Assembly: GCF_052857255.1 (NCBI RefSeq)
Contig: NC_135505.1
Span: forward strand, 51,807,507 to 51,871,506
DNA: 64,000 nucleotides
DNA from: Amblyomma americanum
Taxonomy: Eukaryota; Arthropoda; Arachnida; Ixodida; Ixodidae
Reading direction: 5' to 3'
Below, piece by piece: positions 21,401-33,560 of the stretch (positions are counted from its first letter, which is position 1; each line of letters starts with the position of its first letter). The position numbers and the translations under genes are program-made. Under the pieces are notes generated by a model. It did no database searches, was not told where the DNA came from, and saw only the letters and a list, made by a program, of their open reading frames with translations.

Positions 21401-21520
21401 ACACGATGGTGGTTCATCGAAGGCGACGCGTAACCACTGAAGCCCGGCATCGCTGGCAAGGCATTTTTTCCCTTGTTCTCTGGCTTTTCTGTTGGTGACG
21501 CGCAGGTGGCGCCACCAGCA
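18413..21520 (-). pseudogene. LINE-B ORF2 (EN, RT, RNase H), copy 2
   Basis: The endonuclease part spans about 21520-20880 with VGGDFNAPH and WGSDHHPI. The linker and RT (20870-19300) show LLAAIHEAKRKTSLGP, FRPISLTSTLGKLTEKML, LAMDIEKAYDN, then LLYAYDITVW at 19593-19564, where the first Asp of the YADD box is Tyr. RNase H traces (about 18800-18450) include LIYVDASIQG and IIIRTDALQATRLLRR. The longest open piece is 263 codons (20403-21194). Frameshifts near 20400, 19880 and 19680 break the rest. The protein is enzymatically dead by the active-site change alone. Confidence 0.85.
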
Positions 21521-21600
21521 CGCGCCGTAACTATGATGACGTCGGTTGTGACTTCACCGTCTCCCGTCGCTATATCGACGTCGACGCTATATTGACGCAT
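18413..21600 (-). mobile_element. LINE-B copy 2 (minus, both ends truncated)
   Basis: This I-group LINE is of the same family as 42480-48310 and 13089-13873, shown by shared protein segments such as WHLEPD.WGSDH, FYHPAQ and SVRKTTF. ORF1 is absent at the 5' end. The 3' end stops within the RNase H/tether region, where it meets LINE-A sequence at about 18412. No A-tail remains, so a deletion or later insertion removed its end. Confidence 0.85.
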
Positions 21601-21779
21601 TTGGTTTTCTTTGTTTTTTATCTATAATTGGCAATAATTAAATAACTTATCAATCTATAGTCAGCAAACTTGGCATGGTGGTTACATTCTGTCCCCTCTA
21701 TCTGACGCTGTCAATTGTTGTCCGCTAACTTGATCTGTTGCCCCACTATTTGTGGAAGACAGCGTTACACCGGATGTGC

Positions 21780-22175
21780 GAGTATGAGCCAATCAAGGCT
21801 TTCGCCTTAAAAGAATGAAGTCGGAGACAAGCGCCGTATTTACCTCATCGCCTTTCAAAGCGAGGCTAGGTGCAGCAAAACCTCCGAGGCGTAAGGTATG
21901 ACCTCAAGGAAACGAAAGGGAAAGTCTAAAGAAAAAGGTGCTGGTCGCAGCGTTCACTCGAAGGATACTGCACTGAAAGGAAAACGTTCTGCGAAGCGAT
22001 CAACGGCAGCAAATGTGACTGGGAGTGCCTCGTGTGCAATTAATTATGAGCAACACAGCTCCTCGTTCTGTGTGGATTCAATTCATGATGTGTGACGTGT
22101 GGGCTCACGTAGAGTGCGCACGGCCCCATGGATTGTACTTCAAGTGTTTCGAGTGCAAGAACAGGCTTTTTTTTT
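21780..22175 (+). pseudogene. Tigger transposase, C-terminal end with zinc finger
   Basis: The frame resumes with SETSAVFTSSPFKARLGAAK (about 21820), a motif seen at the end of Tigger/jerky transposases. A Lys/Arg-rich linker (SRKRKGKSKEKG, about 21900-21940) follows. After a frameshift near 22075 there is a PHD-like cysteine cluster (MMCDVWAHVECARPHG and FKCFECKN, about 22085-22162), then a stop. Two of the expected Cys positions look mutated. It is in the same orientation as 8205-8813, and the right TIR follows 250 bp later. Confidence 0.7.
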
Positions 22176-22415
22176 TGTTCTGACAAAATGTCTCGTTCTG
22201 CCCCACCTTATGTCTTGTTTTTCTCCACGTGTCGGGGCAAAATGACACAAATAACTCTTTTTATGATTGATGAATATTCATAGTTGTGATGTTGCAAGGT
22301 TTCTTAGATTTGCTGACCGCTTACCTAAGAAGCCAACAAAGCCTCCTGTGCAACGTTTTCGGCTTCGGGAATAAAAGAGTAAAAAGAGTAGGACTTTGCA
22401 CATTTCTCTCTCGTC

Positions 22416-22434
22416 TTACCCCGCCCTAGCCTAC
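22416..22434 (-). repeat. Tigger right terminal inverted repeat
   Basis: Reverse complement of the left terminus apart from one extra C, followed by TA. The subterminal GGGGCAAAATGA motif appears at about 22234 and at 7734. Confidence 0.8.
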
Positions 22435-22436
22435 TA

Positions 22437-22835
22437 TGTCGTTGTTTGTGTAGTTGTCTGTCGTAGTCTGCGGGTAAGCGGTGGGTGCGCTTCCATAATA
22501 GCCATTTGGAGGGAGGTTACCAAAGAATAAGTAGGGTATCGGGAGAGCGGTAAAAAGCCCAGCCGGACTTTGGTCACCGAAGAAAGATGAGGGTATGGGC
22601 GAGAGCGTAAGCAGGCGCAACCGGTCGGCGCTTGGCATGGAAACTATCCGGAGAGTGGTTACCCTGCAATGACAAGAGAGGGTTATCATGGACGTTGGCG
22701 TTATGGCGAGAGCGTAGGAAGACCTAACAGTAGCATGCTTATGACGGTAACTGCATGGAGGATGATTAACCTTGAAGGAAGGATTGGCGAGGTTGTGAGA
22801 AGGCGCAACTGGTACATGGTTATCATATGAACCAA
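22437..22835. repeat. Degenerate minisatellite, site 1
   Basis: Imperfect repetition at roughly 85-100 bp of GGTTACC / GAAGGA-like / GGGTATGGCGAGAGCGTA / AGGCGCAAC blocks. The same blocks recur at 40965-41140. No protein is supported. Confidence 0.6.
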
Positions 22836-22859
22836 CCATAGGGTAGATTAAACCCCTAT

Positions 22860-23680
22860 ATCCTCTTCAGCCACAAATTATGCCTGCTGAAATGAATTTT
22901 TTTTTCATAAATCACGATGAGTGGATCAAGCAGAAGTGATGTTCGAAAAATTTAGGCAAATATACTTTTACTTGAGCATGTTTTATTCCAGTCCACGTAT
23001 GGCGACATAGCGCCTCAAAGCTGTTACATGAACGTAAACACTGCCGCATTTGCTAGCGTTTTCTAACTGATCGTCAGACATAAATAGACGTTTAGCTGTG
23101 AGAATATAGGGCTCAGAGAAGTATTATTGAGTAAATGACTTATAAAACAGATAAAGCAGTCGTTCTGTGTGGACAGACAAAGGAATATTCGACATTTCTG
23201 GCACCGGACGCGGCTCGTAAAGGTGCAGCCTTCACAACGGCACCGTTGTGCAGTTAACGTGTTCAGAACTCAGGGCCAATGGTTGCTTACATCATAAGCA
23301 GCGTAGGTGGAGAGAGAGAGAGAGAAAGAGCTTGTGGCCTGTTTTCTGCATGGTTTTTACAGAGGAGAAATTAAATTTAAAGGTCGTTGTTGGCCAAAGC
23401 AAGTCAGAGACCTGAAACAAATTATCCAAACTCTCTACCAGTGTGCTGATTGTTGTTTTGTAGCCTTGGAGCTTAACGGCAAGCCCTGAGCTGACTCGTG
23501 ATGTGAGAGCTCAGGTGCCCCGTTTTTATCTCCCCTTCTGCAGTGCTGCCACTTTTGTATTTTTCTCCGTCCCCAGTTTTATACAAAATGGCAATGATTC
23601 TTGCTAAAATCCACAGCGAAAGTTTCAAAACAATAAAGAAGAGCATGTTCAGACCACAACTGAAAAGAAGCATAAAATTG
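22860..23680. other. No gene seen; (GA)n tract
   Basis: AT-rich sequence with a short (GA)n run near 23310-23330. Only short frames, nothing recognisable. Confidence 0.6.
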
Positions 23681-24211
23681 TTATCTTGCTTCGGATTCAT
23701 GCAGTCGACTTTTCCGCATCTGGGGTCTCATATGCTGTTCTAATATTTGTTGGAAATCTGAGACCCTCCGGGACCCCTCTGACTTTAAGCACTGATCATA
23801 ACACGTGTTTTCGGGCAGCGGCTCAGCGTACTGTCGTTCTTTCAACAATCTGCTGGTCTTCATTGCTCGGTCCGCCACACACTTCTTTATGCACAACGCT
23901 TGAGCAATGGAGTTGTCAAACGTTCTCCCTCTAAAAGCATAGTTTTCAACACCTGTAAGCAATAAGACCCATTTCGTACTACATGTACCCAAAAAAGTGA
24001 GCAGAAAACGCCACTTTGATAACTTCAGCATTAAGGCGCCATGTCCACGTTTGTGGGCGCGCAACTGTTGTTGTTGTTCCCTCAAATACGATGGCACATA
24101 CCAACGGTGGGGGATTGGCCATGGTTTAGAGGAGATCCAAACAGGAAAAAACTCGTCGAGATTTATCTCAAGCGGCTCATAAATGTAGAGGAATCTGAGG
24201 GAAAAAGACAA
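23681..24211 (-). CDS. Unrecognised 176-codon open frame
   Basis: This is one of the longest open frames not explained by a transposon. The minus-strand frame begins after TTTTTCCCTCAG (about 24206), a good splice-acceptor-like sequence, and runs to about 23681. The translation is rich in basic and aromatic residues (PWPIPHRWYVPSYLREQQQQ) with KSEGSRRVSDFQQILEQHMR near its end. I recognise no domain, signal peptide or membrane segment with confidence. It may be an internal exon of a host gene, a transposon remnant or a chance frame. Confidence 0.2.
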   Translation of the reverse strand: MSFSLRFLYIYEPLEINLDEFFPVWISSKPWPIPHRWYVPSYLREQQQQLRAHKRGHGALMLKLSKWRFLLTFLGTCSTKWVLLLTGVENYAFRGRTFDNSIAQALCIKKCVADRAMKTSRLLKERQYAEPLPENTCYDQCLKSEGSRRVSDFQQILEQHMRPQMRKSRLHESEAR

Positions 24212-24399
24212 TAACTAATTTTCCGAGATCTTGAGGAAATCGGAATGAGAATGAAAGAAACAAAGCGGTGTGCATTGAATAACTAAATTTTAAAAATTAA
24301 TCACAAAGAAAATAATTTTGAGAGGAAAGAAAAGGCATAGAGAAGTTAACTCAAAAATATCTCTGTTTCAATAATATACTTGTGAAGAAGCTGACACAC

Positions 24400-27300
24400 C
24401 TGCTTAATGGCATACCCTTTGACTGATCAACCGAAGGAGAGGATGACGGGAAGAGTAAACGGCAGCCGTAATTGAGCGAGAGGATTTTCCAAAAACTGAA
24501 TTCTCTGCCGTGCAAACCATCGGCAGCGGAGGCTGAGATGATCTATCGTTTCAACGTTCACGCATGACGCACATAGATTCGACGGTGTGGACCCAGAACG
24601 GCATAAATATAGGTTAAGGCGAGGAATCCTACAGCGCAACAGCGTGACGGATCCTCACATTGCCTTGACGTGCAAGAACGTATGTTCCAAGGGAATTTTA
24701 AATGTTCAAAATTCGTGTTACCAAATACGCGCTCATGGTTAAGGTAGTGGTTTGTTTGGTAACGTCCATAACAGGACGTGGTCAGCAGAGTGAGGTTCAG
24801 AACGACATGGGCAACAGGCCTATTGACAGCTGATTTCTCTTACAAATTGGCCATCGAATTCAAAGAGATGCCAGAGTTCCCAGTGATCCACTGAAAACGC
24901 ACCTCTCGGACATGACCTTGCCCAAAGTACATTAGGGGTCGATGCAAGACACAAATTGCTGAACTTTCTATTGCAGCCAAGACTGAGAGACAGTCCAAGA
25001 GAATAACAACTTGATAAATATTGCGGACTACTTTTCTGAAGGCCCAAACTAATAACGAGAAATTCAGGACCAAAAATTGAAGTTAATGAGGGACCCGGAT
25101 AGAATAACTGCAATCTAGTACAACTCCAATCAGACAACTACTGCTGCCTTTTCGCCTTGCTGAGAGGCACCTGTAAAAATTGCAGTATGAATCGAATATT
25201 GCAACAGATATTACTCCAGGACACCGTTTAGCACATTGGCAGAGAAGTGCTTTATATGTGCAGCGTATGGTAGAAGCAAACAGCTGGTGCAGCCTTCTCA
25301 TTGCTGACGCATTGCACGGGCCTAAGCAAGACTGCAATCCGACACAAGCGGTGCTCAGTAAACACAAATTGAGGGAGTTTGTAAAGCGGGCAGTGCTTAT
25401 TTAGAAACAAACCTTGGTTTGTAATAAAAATTGGAAGAGCCACTACAGACATTGGCTCAATTTCCCGTAAGAAGGTGCGCACCGTGAAAAGTAGGAAGCG
25501 AGAGTTCAAGTTCCGTACAAGAGCTTCGAGAAAGATGACACAATTTGCCACTGATTTTGGTAAACACAGGCAAAGCCGTAGAGCGCTCCTCCCCAAAAGA
25601 ACAAGAGGTTGAACTGTATCTAGGACAACTGGAGAACAGAACGCAACAGAACTCCAAAATTGATCTTACGTAAGTCTTATAGAGAAATAAGAGAGTGTGT
25701 CTGCGCATATTGAATTCCTTATTGCTGATTCGCGTCAGGCGACCGAGAGCTCGCTCAGTTTTGGGGACTATATGCCTCTGATATGAGGCCACAAGACAAG
25801 ATGAGGGTCGTATTTTTCACCTAGGTACTTTAGGGAGTCATCTTGCGTGATTTGGGTGCAGCAATACAGAAGACAGATATAAAGAGGGGACGCCGTAGGA
25901 AAAGCGAAAACGGAAGATTTCTTCACTTTGAGAATTAAATGCAACTTGCCCAGCCATATTTCTAGGGCATTGGGGTAGGCCTGCAATAGCTGGCAAAGTG
26001 AATGAATGTCTCTAGCAGAAACAAAAATGGTGATTTCAACCGCATACACACTTTGATGTCACCCTGAATTGGTATCTTCCGCATAAGTATGTTAAAAAGC
26101 AAAGGAGACAGAACCGGTTCCTGAGGCGCACCTCTGGTCTTTGAAAACGTTCCGGAAGTAAATATACCGTGAGAACAGAAGAAACGACTATTTTTCAGAA
26201 ATTTCTTCACCCATGCAAAAATACAGAAAGGCGGCCGAATTTCTTCAAGCTTCTTCAATAGTAATGAATGCTCATTAAATATTGAATGCTCATTCAATAG
26301 AAATACAATAGTATTGAATGATATATGCTTTAGTGATATCCAAAGTGACTCTCTTTCTTCTTAATTACACACCTATATCTGCTTTCCAAATCTAAACGTG
26401 CATTCGAAATCGAGCACCCCGACGAAACACTATCAGAGAAGCACTGAAGGCCTGTATTGCAAGAATGTTATCTGTATGACCGCTGTTAACAATGCCTTCA
26501 GTAAGTTTAACTAAATTAGACAAGAAAGAAATCGGTCGATTGTTATCAATTACAATACCCTTCTTTGGATCTTTGAGAAGTAAGATCATTTTAGCAATTT
26601 TCTATTCAGGAGGAAGCTAAGCTGTCTCCAGAGACACACTAACAATATGCAATACGTCAGGGTAAACTCTTCCATTAGAGACTTCAACATACCAATAGAG
26701 ACCCCGTCGCCTCCAGGAGCAGCAAGTTTGAGGCCAGTATCTATTGAAAATAATTCAGAGGGTATAACCGCCATGAAGTCTGCGCGCGGAGGGAATAGGT
26801 CGAATGGAACCACATACCGCGCTTGAAAGCGCAGAGCAAGGCCTTGTGCTATCTGGTCAAGTTGTTGTTTTTTTGCTTCCTGTGGTGATAACGCACTGAC
26901 TCTGTAAAATGAGAGGACGGCGAATTAAGGTTGCCTTCTATGAATCGGTACAAAGCTTTGCGGTTATTTGCGCTTAATAGAAAACAGTTCGAATCCCCGT
27001 TTTACTCCTCCTTCGCCTTACCAATGGTTGTTTTAAATGAAGCCGCAAAAACATTTGCAATTTATTCAATTCCGCGGGCAGTGATTATGAGAAAGGCTTT
27101 TCCAGGCAGCTTTTCTAAGTCTATATGCTCTTTCGCACTCATCATTTTGCCACAGGGAGGGTTGGTTGTTTTTGACCGTAGACTGCACTGTAAATGCGGA
27201 ACGCTGAGAGGCCCCTAACACAGAATAGAAAACTTGCTGAACGTGATTCAAGATATCAGATGATGCAATAGAGGAGAAAGAGGATTGCACAAGTTTTTTG

Positions 27301-28100
27301 AGAAGTGTGTAGCTGGCGAATTTTTGTGGAGAAGCAGTCACATTGAGGAGGGAAGCTACTATGGTGATAGTTATCGAAAATTGATCACTGTAAGTACTAC
27401 AATCCACTGTACACAACGAAAAGCCTGCACACCATTCACTTCTAATGTTATGTCAATGACAGCCCTAGAATCGGAACGCATGTAACTCCTTGACTGTTAC
27501 AGCAACGCACGTTCCTTGCCGACATCCATGACCAAAGAAGCTGTCCACATGCATAGTGCGAAAACACGTAATTACGTGATGAGAATTGAAATAACCAGCA
27601 ATCACCACTTTATTGTTAGAGCGCAGAAGAACATTTAAATGATCTGTGCTTTGGACACCTGAAGGAAACTGAACATTAGCAACGGTAAGGGGAGCACTCT
27701 CTAGAATTGCGATATCAACAGCCAAGATTTCACAATCAGGTCTTTGAATTTCGTGTGACACATGCGCTTGATGAAAACATTTAGAACGAATTCATGTTAA
27801 CAAGCCACCACCAAAGCCGTAATTGCGATAGGCTCGGAATACCCGAAAATTGTTGAGAGAGAATGACCTGATAGGAGTAACAGGTGCAATGTAAGCGCAC
27901 GTTGATTAACCAACTGGTAGAAACTATCAGGAGCCCATTGCCAAGGCGTTCTGCATAGCCTGAGTAGCGTTGGGACGTTAATCCTGTAAAGGCAAACCAA
28001 ATGTGCCATAATCCTATATGCTGACTAATTCAATCTTACACAGCGTTTTCAATAGGAGAGTCAAGTTTCTAGAAGTAAAATTATGTCCGGGTCGAATTGT
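24400..28100 (-). pseudogene. LINE-C ORF2 (EN, RT, RNase H)
   Basis: The endonuclease shows PDCEILAVDIAILES and VIAGYFNSHH (usual GDFN Asp now Tyr) at about 27740-27570. The linker has CERAYRLRKAAWKSL (about 27130-27090). The RT shows NRPISFLSNLVKLTEG (about 26540-26495), RGAPQEPVLSPLLFNILM (about 26135-26080) and a degraded AVEITIFVS at the YADD position (about 26045). RNase H has VVILLDCLSVLAAIES, and the end carries SNLCASCVNVETIDHLSLRC, a CxxC-H-C zinc motif. No open piece exceeds ~115 codons. Confidence 0.78.
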
Positions 28101-28179
28101 TAGACATGTTTCTGTAAATCGTGATAAGAAGATGCGACTGAACGGCAATTCCACTGGTGTACTTTTAACCCCGCCATTG

Positions 28180-29262
28180 TTACAGCAAAAGCAGAGGGGC
28201 TGTGACAGCCTCCTTTAACACACCAGTTTTATGTGGATTACTGGAGGAATCTTTCTTGCTTTTGTGCCTTGGGAGGGCTGACTTCCACGGAGAAGAAGGA
28301 GCTCGGCGCTTCTGAGAAGGATATACCATATCGACGTCTGTAGTGCAAGCGGTCGAGAGGCTGGTATCCGCGGCACCACTTACAGGCACAGACGAGGACG
28401 CACCAGGAATAGGACCGACAGGAGATACGCCGGAGAGGCTATGCGATGGATTAGTTGATGTAACGGAAGACCAACAGTTGAATGAGCAAACTGACTTGAA
28501 ATGACCTGTGATAGAGCTTCACTGAAGGTAGTAAACATACGGTCTACAACACTTGCTAGCGCCTTCTCGACAGCTGACACCACATATTTTGTCAGCAACG
28601 CATCTGCCTCAGACATAGATTACATAGAAAGACCCGCATAAAAATTCCTCTTCCGGTCTAATAGTGCATAAGCATCAGCTCTAGAGCACCTTCTCTGCTG
28701 AATGATGTCCAGAACATTTGGCTCATCTGAACGTTTGGGACAGCCACATCATAAGCCGGATGAACGCCGACACAGTGCTGCAAATGGGACCCTCAGATCT
28801 GCAGAGGTCAGCGGAATGGTTCTCCCCGCTTAGTTGACAACGCGTCGCAGTGTTGCAAGCTTTGCTGGTATGACCAAAGCGCCAGCGATTACTGCATTGC
28901 AAAGGACGAGGATGTAGCGGCTCGACTCGGTAAACTGTGGGCCAAACCTTAAGCTCAGATAGGCAAGGAGATCCTGCAAATATTGCAATCACAGACTCTG
29001 TTGGCACACGTGAGCCATTAGCATCTCTGCTACAGCAGTTAATTGTTAACACGCCAACGCCGGCGTCCTGAAAGTCGTCAAGCAGTTCCTGATTAGAGGT
29101 CAATGGGTCCACGCCGCGTATGATATCTTTTGAACATATGAGTTCCTCTGGAATGAAAGGCTCAACTGGAAATGATGCAAATAATGTGGAGTGCAGCAAC
29201 TCCGACACGCACTGCACATCCAAGGATAGGCACAGAATACCCCTACAGCCGAAAGGGCGCAC
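28180..29262 (-). pseudogene. LINE-C ORF1 (gag-like with zinc knuckles)
   Basis: The opening part (29262-28723) has the gag-like stretch SRVPTESVIAIFAGS and the knuckles RPLQCSNRWRFGHTSKACN (CCHC with one Cys changed to Arg) and TRCQLSGENHSADLC. After frame breaks, a helical segment (YVVSAVEKALASVVDRMF, about 28590-28540) and a basic tail (KRRAPSSPWK, about 28320) follow. The product would coat the LINE RNA. Confidence 0.75.
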
Positions 29263-29330
29263 TTCAGAATTTCCAGGTGGCGGCAGGCAACACCTGCTCC
29301 TGAATCATTTTAGAATTTTTCAATTTTAGG

Positions 29331-29657
29331 GCCCCGTCTTCAATGCTGTCTTCAATTCAATCGAAAGAATGCAAGGGCAAACTTTGGGCCGGCAGGCAGG
29401 TGAAACAGAGAGCCGCACCCCCACCCGGGGAAGCGAAAGACATTGTTCGAGGCCTCAGGGGACATTACACTTAGCTATCGGTACAGCAACAAAAAAACAA
29501 CTCCTGACCAAAACCACAACACGTGGATCGGCCTCACCGTAGAAGGAAGAAGAGAGAGTCCAGCGGAAGCAACAGGATCAAGCCCCCCCCCCCCCCCTGT
29601 CCCCCTGTCCCCCTGTCCCCCCTGTCCTTGCGTCTTCCAATCTATCAGCCTACATAT
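29331..29657. other. Intergenic flank with C-rich minisatellite
   Basis: Carries a poly-C run and CCCCCTGT repeats (about 29584-29632) just outside the Gypsy element. The purine-rich remainder may be LINE-C 5' UTR. No gene seen. Confidence 0.6.
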
Positions 29658-29833
29658 TGTCACGACCTGAGGAGCCGTGCAGGTAGACGTCGGGGGGGGA
29701 ACAGAAGGCTAGGCGCTTTAATCAGACAGCCAAGGTCCAAAGCACCGAGCCAGAGCGCCTCGGGAGCCAACCAACACTTCGTCGTCGTCTTTGACTAAGC
29801 GTGGAGGCCGCGCGGCGCGTTCGGCACGTGGCA
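29658..29833 (-). repeat. Gypsy 3' LTR
   Basis: 176 bp, TG...CA ends on the minus strand (TGCCACG to CGTGACA). A purine-rich GGGGGGGAATAA immediately inside it on the minus strand is the likely polypurine tract. Confidence 0.9.
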
Positions 29834-30027
29834 TTATTCCCCCCCGCGAAAGCAAACACCGTCTCGGTGTGGAATGGGTTATGTACAGGGAGAGAAGAAG
29901 GGGAAAAACAAACGAAAAATAGGGGTGAGGTGAATTATACATCCAGCGCTAGTTGAGAGGTGAGGAGAGTCAAGTTCACACGTGGGGTAAGGAGGTAAAG
30001 GGGCGACACACAGCGTGCACACAGCGC

Positions 30028-33000
30028 TCAGTCACGCGAATAGTACGGTTTTAGGCGCACTACATGGACGACTTCAGGCCGTTGACGCTGAAAGCCGGCG
30101 ACCACAGTTCCATCGGGGACAACTTCGTAGTTGAGGCTGTTCAGGCGGCGCAGGACTTTGTAGGGGCCAAAATACCGATTGATAACCTTTTCGCACAACC
30201 CCTTGCGGCGCAAGGGTGTCCACACCCATACCTTGTCACCCGGCTCGTAGTGCACGTCCCTGTGCCGAAGGTTATAGTGTCGAGCATCGACGGTTTGCTG
30301 GTCCTTGATGTTCAAGCGGGCCAGCTGAGGGGCTTGCTCTGCGTTTTCCACGAAGTTGCATGCTTCAGGGGTTACCTCTTCATCGCCGTACGGGAGCATC
30401 GCATCCAACATCATGCGGACCTCCGTGCCATACACGAGACGGAACGGGGTAAACTGGGTGGTTTCCTGCGTCGCTGTATTATATGCGAAGGTGACGTACG
30501 GCAATATCTCATCCCACGTTTTATGTTCAACGTCAACGTACATCGAGATCATGTCCGCTAATGTTTTGTTGAGCCGTTCCGTTAGACCATTGGTTTGGGG
30601 ATGGTACGCTGTTGTGGGTCGATGAGCTGTGTGGCTAAGCGTTAAGACGTCACGTAACAGCCGGGCTTGAAATGCCTTGCCTCGGTCAGTAATGATGATC
30701 GATGGGGCGCCGTGTCTAAGCACGATTTCGTGCATAAAGAAGAGGGCAACTTCGGCGGCAGTACCTCGCGCAAGGGCCTTCGTTTCAGCGTAACGGGTCA
30801 AGTAGTTGGTGGCGACTACGATCCACTTGTGGCCGGACGCTGCGCGTGTGTTGTGTCTCCTCGTTCGCTTTTGTCCTCGTTTTTTTTTTGCGCTGTCAAG
30901 TATTAAAGAGGAAATGGCCCCAAAAGGTCCATGCCGACTTTGTCGAATGGTTTTTGTGGCGGCTCGATGCACTGAAGCAGCCCGGGAGGCTTGAGCGTCG
31001 GTTTCTTCCGCCGCTGACATTGCCGGCATGTCCGGGCATAACGCTTGACGCTTGAAGTGAGGTGGGGCCAGTAATAGTTCTGCCGGATTCGGGACAAGGT
31101 GCGGGTAACACCAAGGTGGCCGGAAGTTGGTTCATCATGGCAGGCCAGGAGAACTTCATCTTGTAAATCAGACGGTATGACGAGCAGGTAAGTTGTCGGA
31201 CTGGAAGTAGAATTCTTTTTATAAAGCACCCCGCTCCGGAGACAAAACGATGATATCCCACGAGCTAGGTACCGTGGTATCTCAGGGTGCCCACCTTCGA
31301 GATGTTCTATGAGCAGACGCATCTCGGCGTCGGCACGCTGTCTGGAGACGAGCTCAGACGTGCTGACGGCTCCAAGGAAGCTGACGTCGTCGATGGTGTC
31401 TTGTGGAGGAGGTTCGACGGGAGCGCGTGACAGGCTATCAGCGTCGGTGTGGTTCCGGCCGGACTTATAGGTGACGGTGAAATCGAATTCCTGCAGGCGT
31501 AATGCCCAACGGGCGAGTAGGCCGCAAGGGTCCTTTAGATTTTTTAGCCAGCACAGCGAATGGTGGTCGGTGACGACACAAAACGGTCTGCAATACAGAT
31601 ATGGGCGGAACTTAGCTGCTGCCCAGACTACGTCTAAGCATTCTTTTTCGGTGGTAGAGTAGTTCAACTCAGCGCGCGACAGTGCCCGGCTGGCGTAGGC
31701 AATTACTTTGTCGACACCGTCTTGCCGCTGGACGAGAACGGCGCCAAGACCGACGTTGCTCGCATCCGTATGTACCGCCGTGTCGGCATCTTCGTCGAAA
31801 TGTGCTAGGATTGGCGGCGATTGGAGTCGGCGTCGTAATTAGTTGAAGGCAGTCTGCTGTTCGTTGCCCCAGGAAAATGATGTATCATCCCGGGTTAGGA
31901 GCGTCAGATGGCTGGCAAGCTGGGCGAAGTTTCTAATGAAGCGACGATAATAGGAGCACAGGCCCAAGAATCGTCGGACTGCTTTTTTGTGAACGGGGAC
32001 CGGAAAGGCAGCAACGGCAGCAAGCTTCTCTGGGTCAGCTCGTATTCCATCAGCACTAATGACGTGCCAGAGAAACTTCAATTCGGTGAATCCAAAGTGA
32101 CATTTCTGTGGTTTGAGGGAGAGGTTGGCGGAAAGAATGGCTTCGAGGACAGTTCTGAGACGGTGCAGATGTTCCGTGAACGTTGCGGAAAAAATAATGA
32201 CATCGTCAAGATAAACAATACATGTCTGGCCGGTGTCCATCATTCTTTGGAAAGTGGCAGGAGCGCAGCAGAGCCCGAAGGGGAGGACGCGAAATTCGTA
32301 AGAGCCCGTCCGGTGTGATGAAGGCGGTTTTCTCACGGTCCCTCTCATCGACTTCTATCTGCCAATAACCGCTCCTGAGGTCTACCGAAGAGAATTACTT
32401 GGCTTGGCGAAGACGGTCGAGGGAGTCATCGATACGGGGCAGCGGATACACGTCTTTCTTTGTCACACTGTTAAGTTTCCTATAGTCGACGCAGAATCGC
32501 AGTGTTCCGTCTTTCTTCTTCACCAGGAAGACAGGAGACGACCACGGGCTGCTTGACGGTTGGATGACGCCGTCCGTGAGCATCTCTTTGACCTGTGTTT
32601 GTATAGCATCTCGCTCCCGAGGGGACACACGATAGGGCTGCTGATGGATGGGTCGAGCTCCTTCAGGCGTGATGATGCGGTGTTTAACTATCGACGTTTG
32701 TCGCACCTTAGACGACGACGTGAAACACGCACGAAACTCCCGCAAGAGGTCCTGGAGTTGCCCCTTTTCAGCGGATGAAAGGCCCGGATTTATGTTGACG
32801 TCGTCGAGCGCTTCTGCGTCACCTCCAGTGGTGTCCTCCTCGCAAGCAAAACATTCGGCCACTTCCTGGACATGGTCGACGTAAGCGATGGCTGTGCCAC
32901 GGAATAGATGTCGATGCTCATTGCAAAAGTTGGTAATAAGGACATCTGTCCAACCGTCATGCAGGCAGCTAAGGCCTCGTGCCACCGCAATCCCCTTAGT

Positions 33001-33560
33001 GAGTATGAGAGAGACATTAGGCTCGACAACCCGGAGTCCCCGATGTGGTTCATCACAGGTAACTCTAGCGATAATGCTGGCACGTGGAGGCACCGTAACG
33101 TTATCCTCGGCGACTCGCAGGGCGGACTGAGAACCCTGGTGCGCCGGCTCTGCTGTGGCCAATTTGGTGAAAAACGTCACCGAGCGATTCGGGAGGTCTA
33201 TTATAGCACCGTGCTCACGAAGAAAGTCGATGCCAAGGATGACATCGCGAGAACATTCGCGCAGAACAAGAAAAGTGGCGACGAAGGTGCAGCCGCGAAC
33301 CGTAACACGGGCCGCACACATACCTAGTGGTGCGACAACATATCCCCCGCCGTACGTATGTCGGGGCCTTCCCACGGTGTCGTCACTTTTTTCAGGGTCG
33401 TCGCAAGCCGTCCGCTAAGGATGGAGTAATCTGCGCCCGTATCAACCAACGCGCTGACCTCCTTAGTGTCGACGAGAACAGGGATGTCCAAGGAGATCCG
33501 GTCTTCAGCGCGGCCTGTCGATGTTGTGGGGAGGGACTCAGTCGGTGCGGCGGCGGAAGC
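30028..33560 (-). pseudogene. pol: Gypsy pol (PR, RT, RNase H, IN)
   Basis: The protease has ALVDTGADYSIL (about 33440) and VILGIDFL. The RT has [19 protein letters not shown], then TAA at about 32392, a frameshift near 32305, a short deletion just before YLDD (about 32220), and another stop near 31837. RNase H shows TDASNVG and YSTTEKECLDVVWAA. The integrase has the HHCC motif (HDEPTSGHLG ... CRQCQ) and DDE core, but the first Asp is Asn (VATNYLTRYAE, codon at 30805-30807). ITDRGKAF and TNGLTERLNKT supply the other two residues. A GPY/F module (FGPYKVL) precedes the stop at 30028. A frameshift lies at an A-run near 30890. Confidence 0.92.

Larger units (their letters stand above)
7705..22434 (+). 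mobile_element. pogo/Tigger-type DNA transposon split by nested insertions
   Basis: The left terminus reads GTAGGTAGGGCGGGGTAA from 7705. The reverse complement of the right terminus reads GTAGGCTAGGGCGGGGTAA and ends at 22434. TA lies outside each end (7703-7704 and 22435-22436), as expected for a Tc1/mariner-superfamily target duplication. Between the ends the transposase N-terminal half (8205-8813) and C-terminal end (about 21780-22170) lie in the same orientation, separated by LINE-A, Harbinger and LINE-B insertions. GGGGCAAAATGA recurs just inside both ends. Removing the insertions leaves an element of roughly 2 kb. Confidence 0.8.
24350..29330 (-). mobile_element. LINE-C, nearly full-length I-group LINE (decayed)
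   Basis: On the minus strand, gag-like ORF1 (29262-28180), endonuclease (28100-27465), linker (27416-27066), RT (26813-25770), RNase H (about 25140-24820) and a C-terminal zinc motif (about 24600-24500) follow in canonical order over ~5 kb. Every segment has frameshifts. It lies directly beside the Gypsy element with no overlap. Confidence 0.82.
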
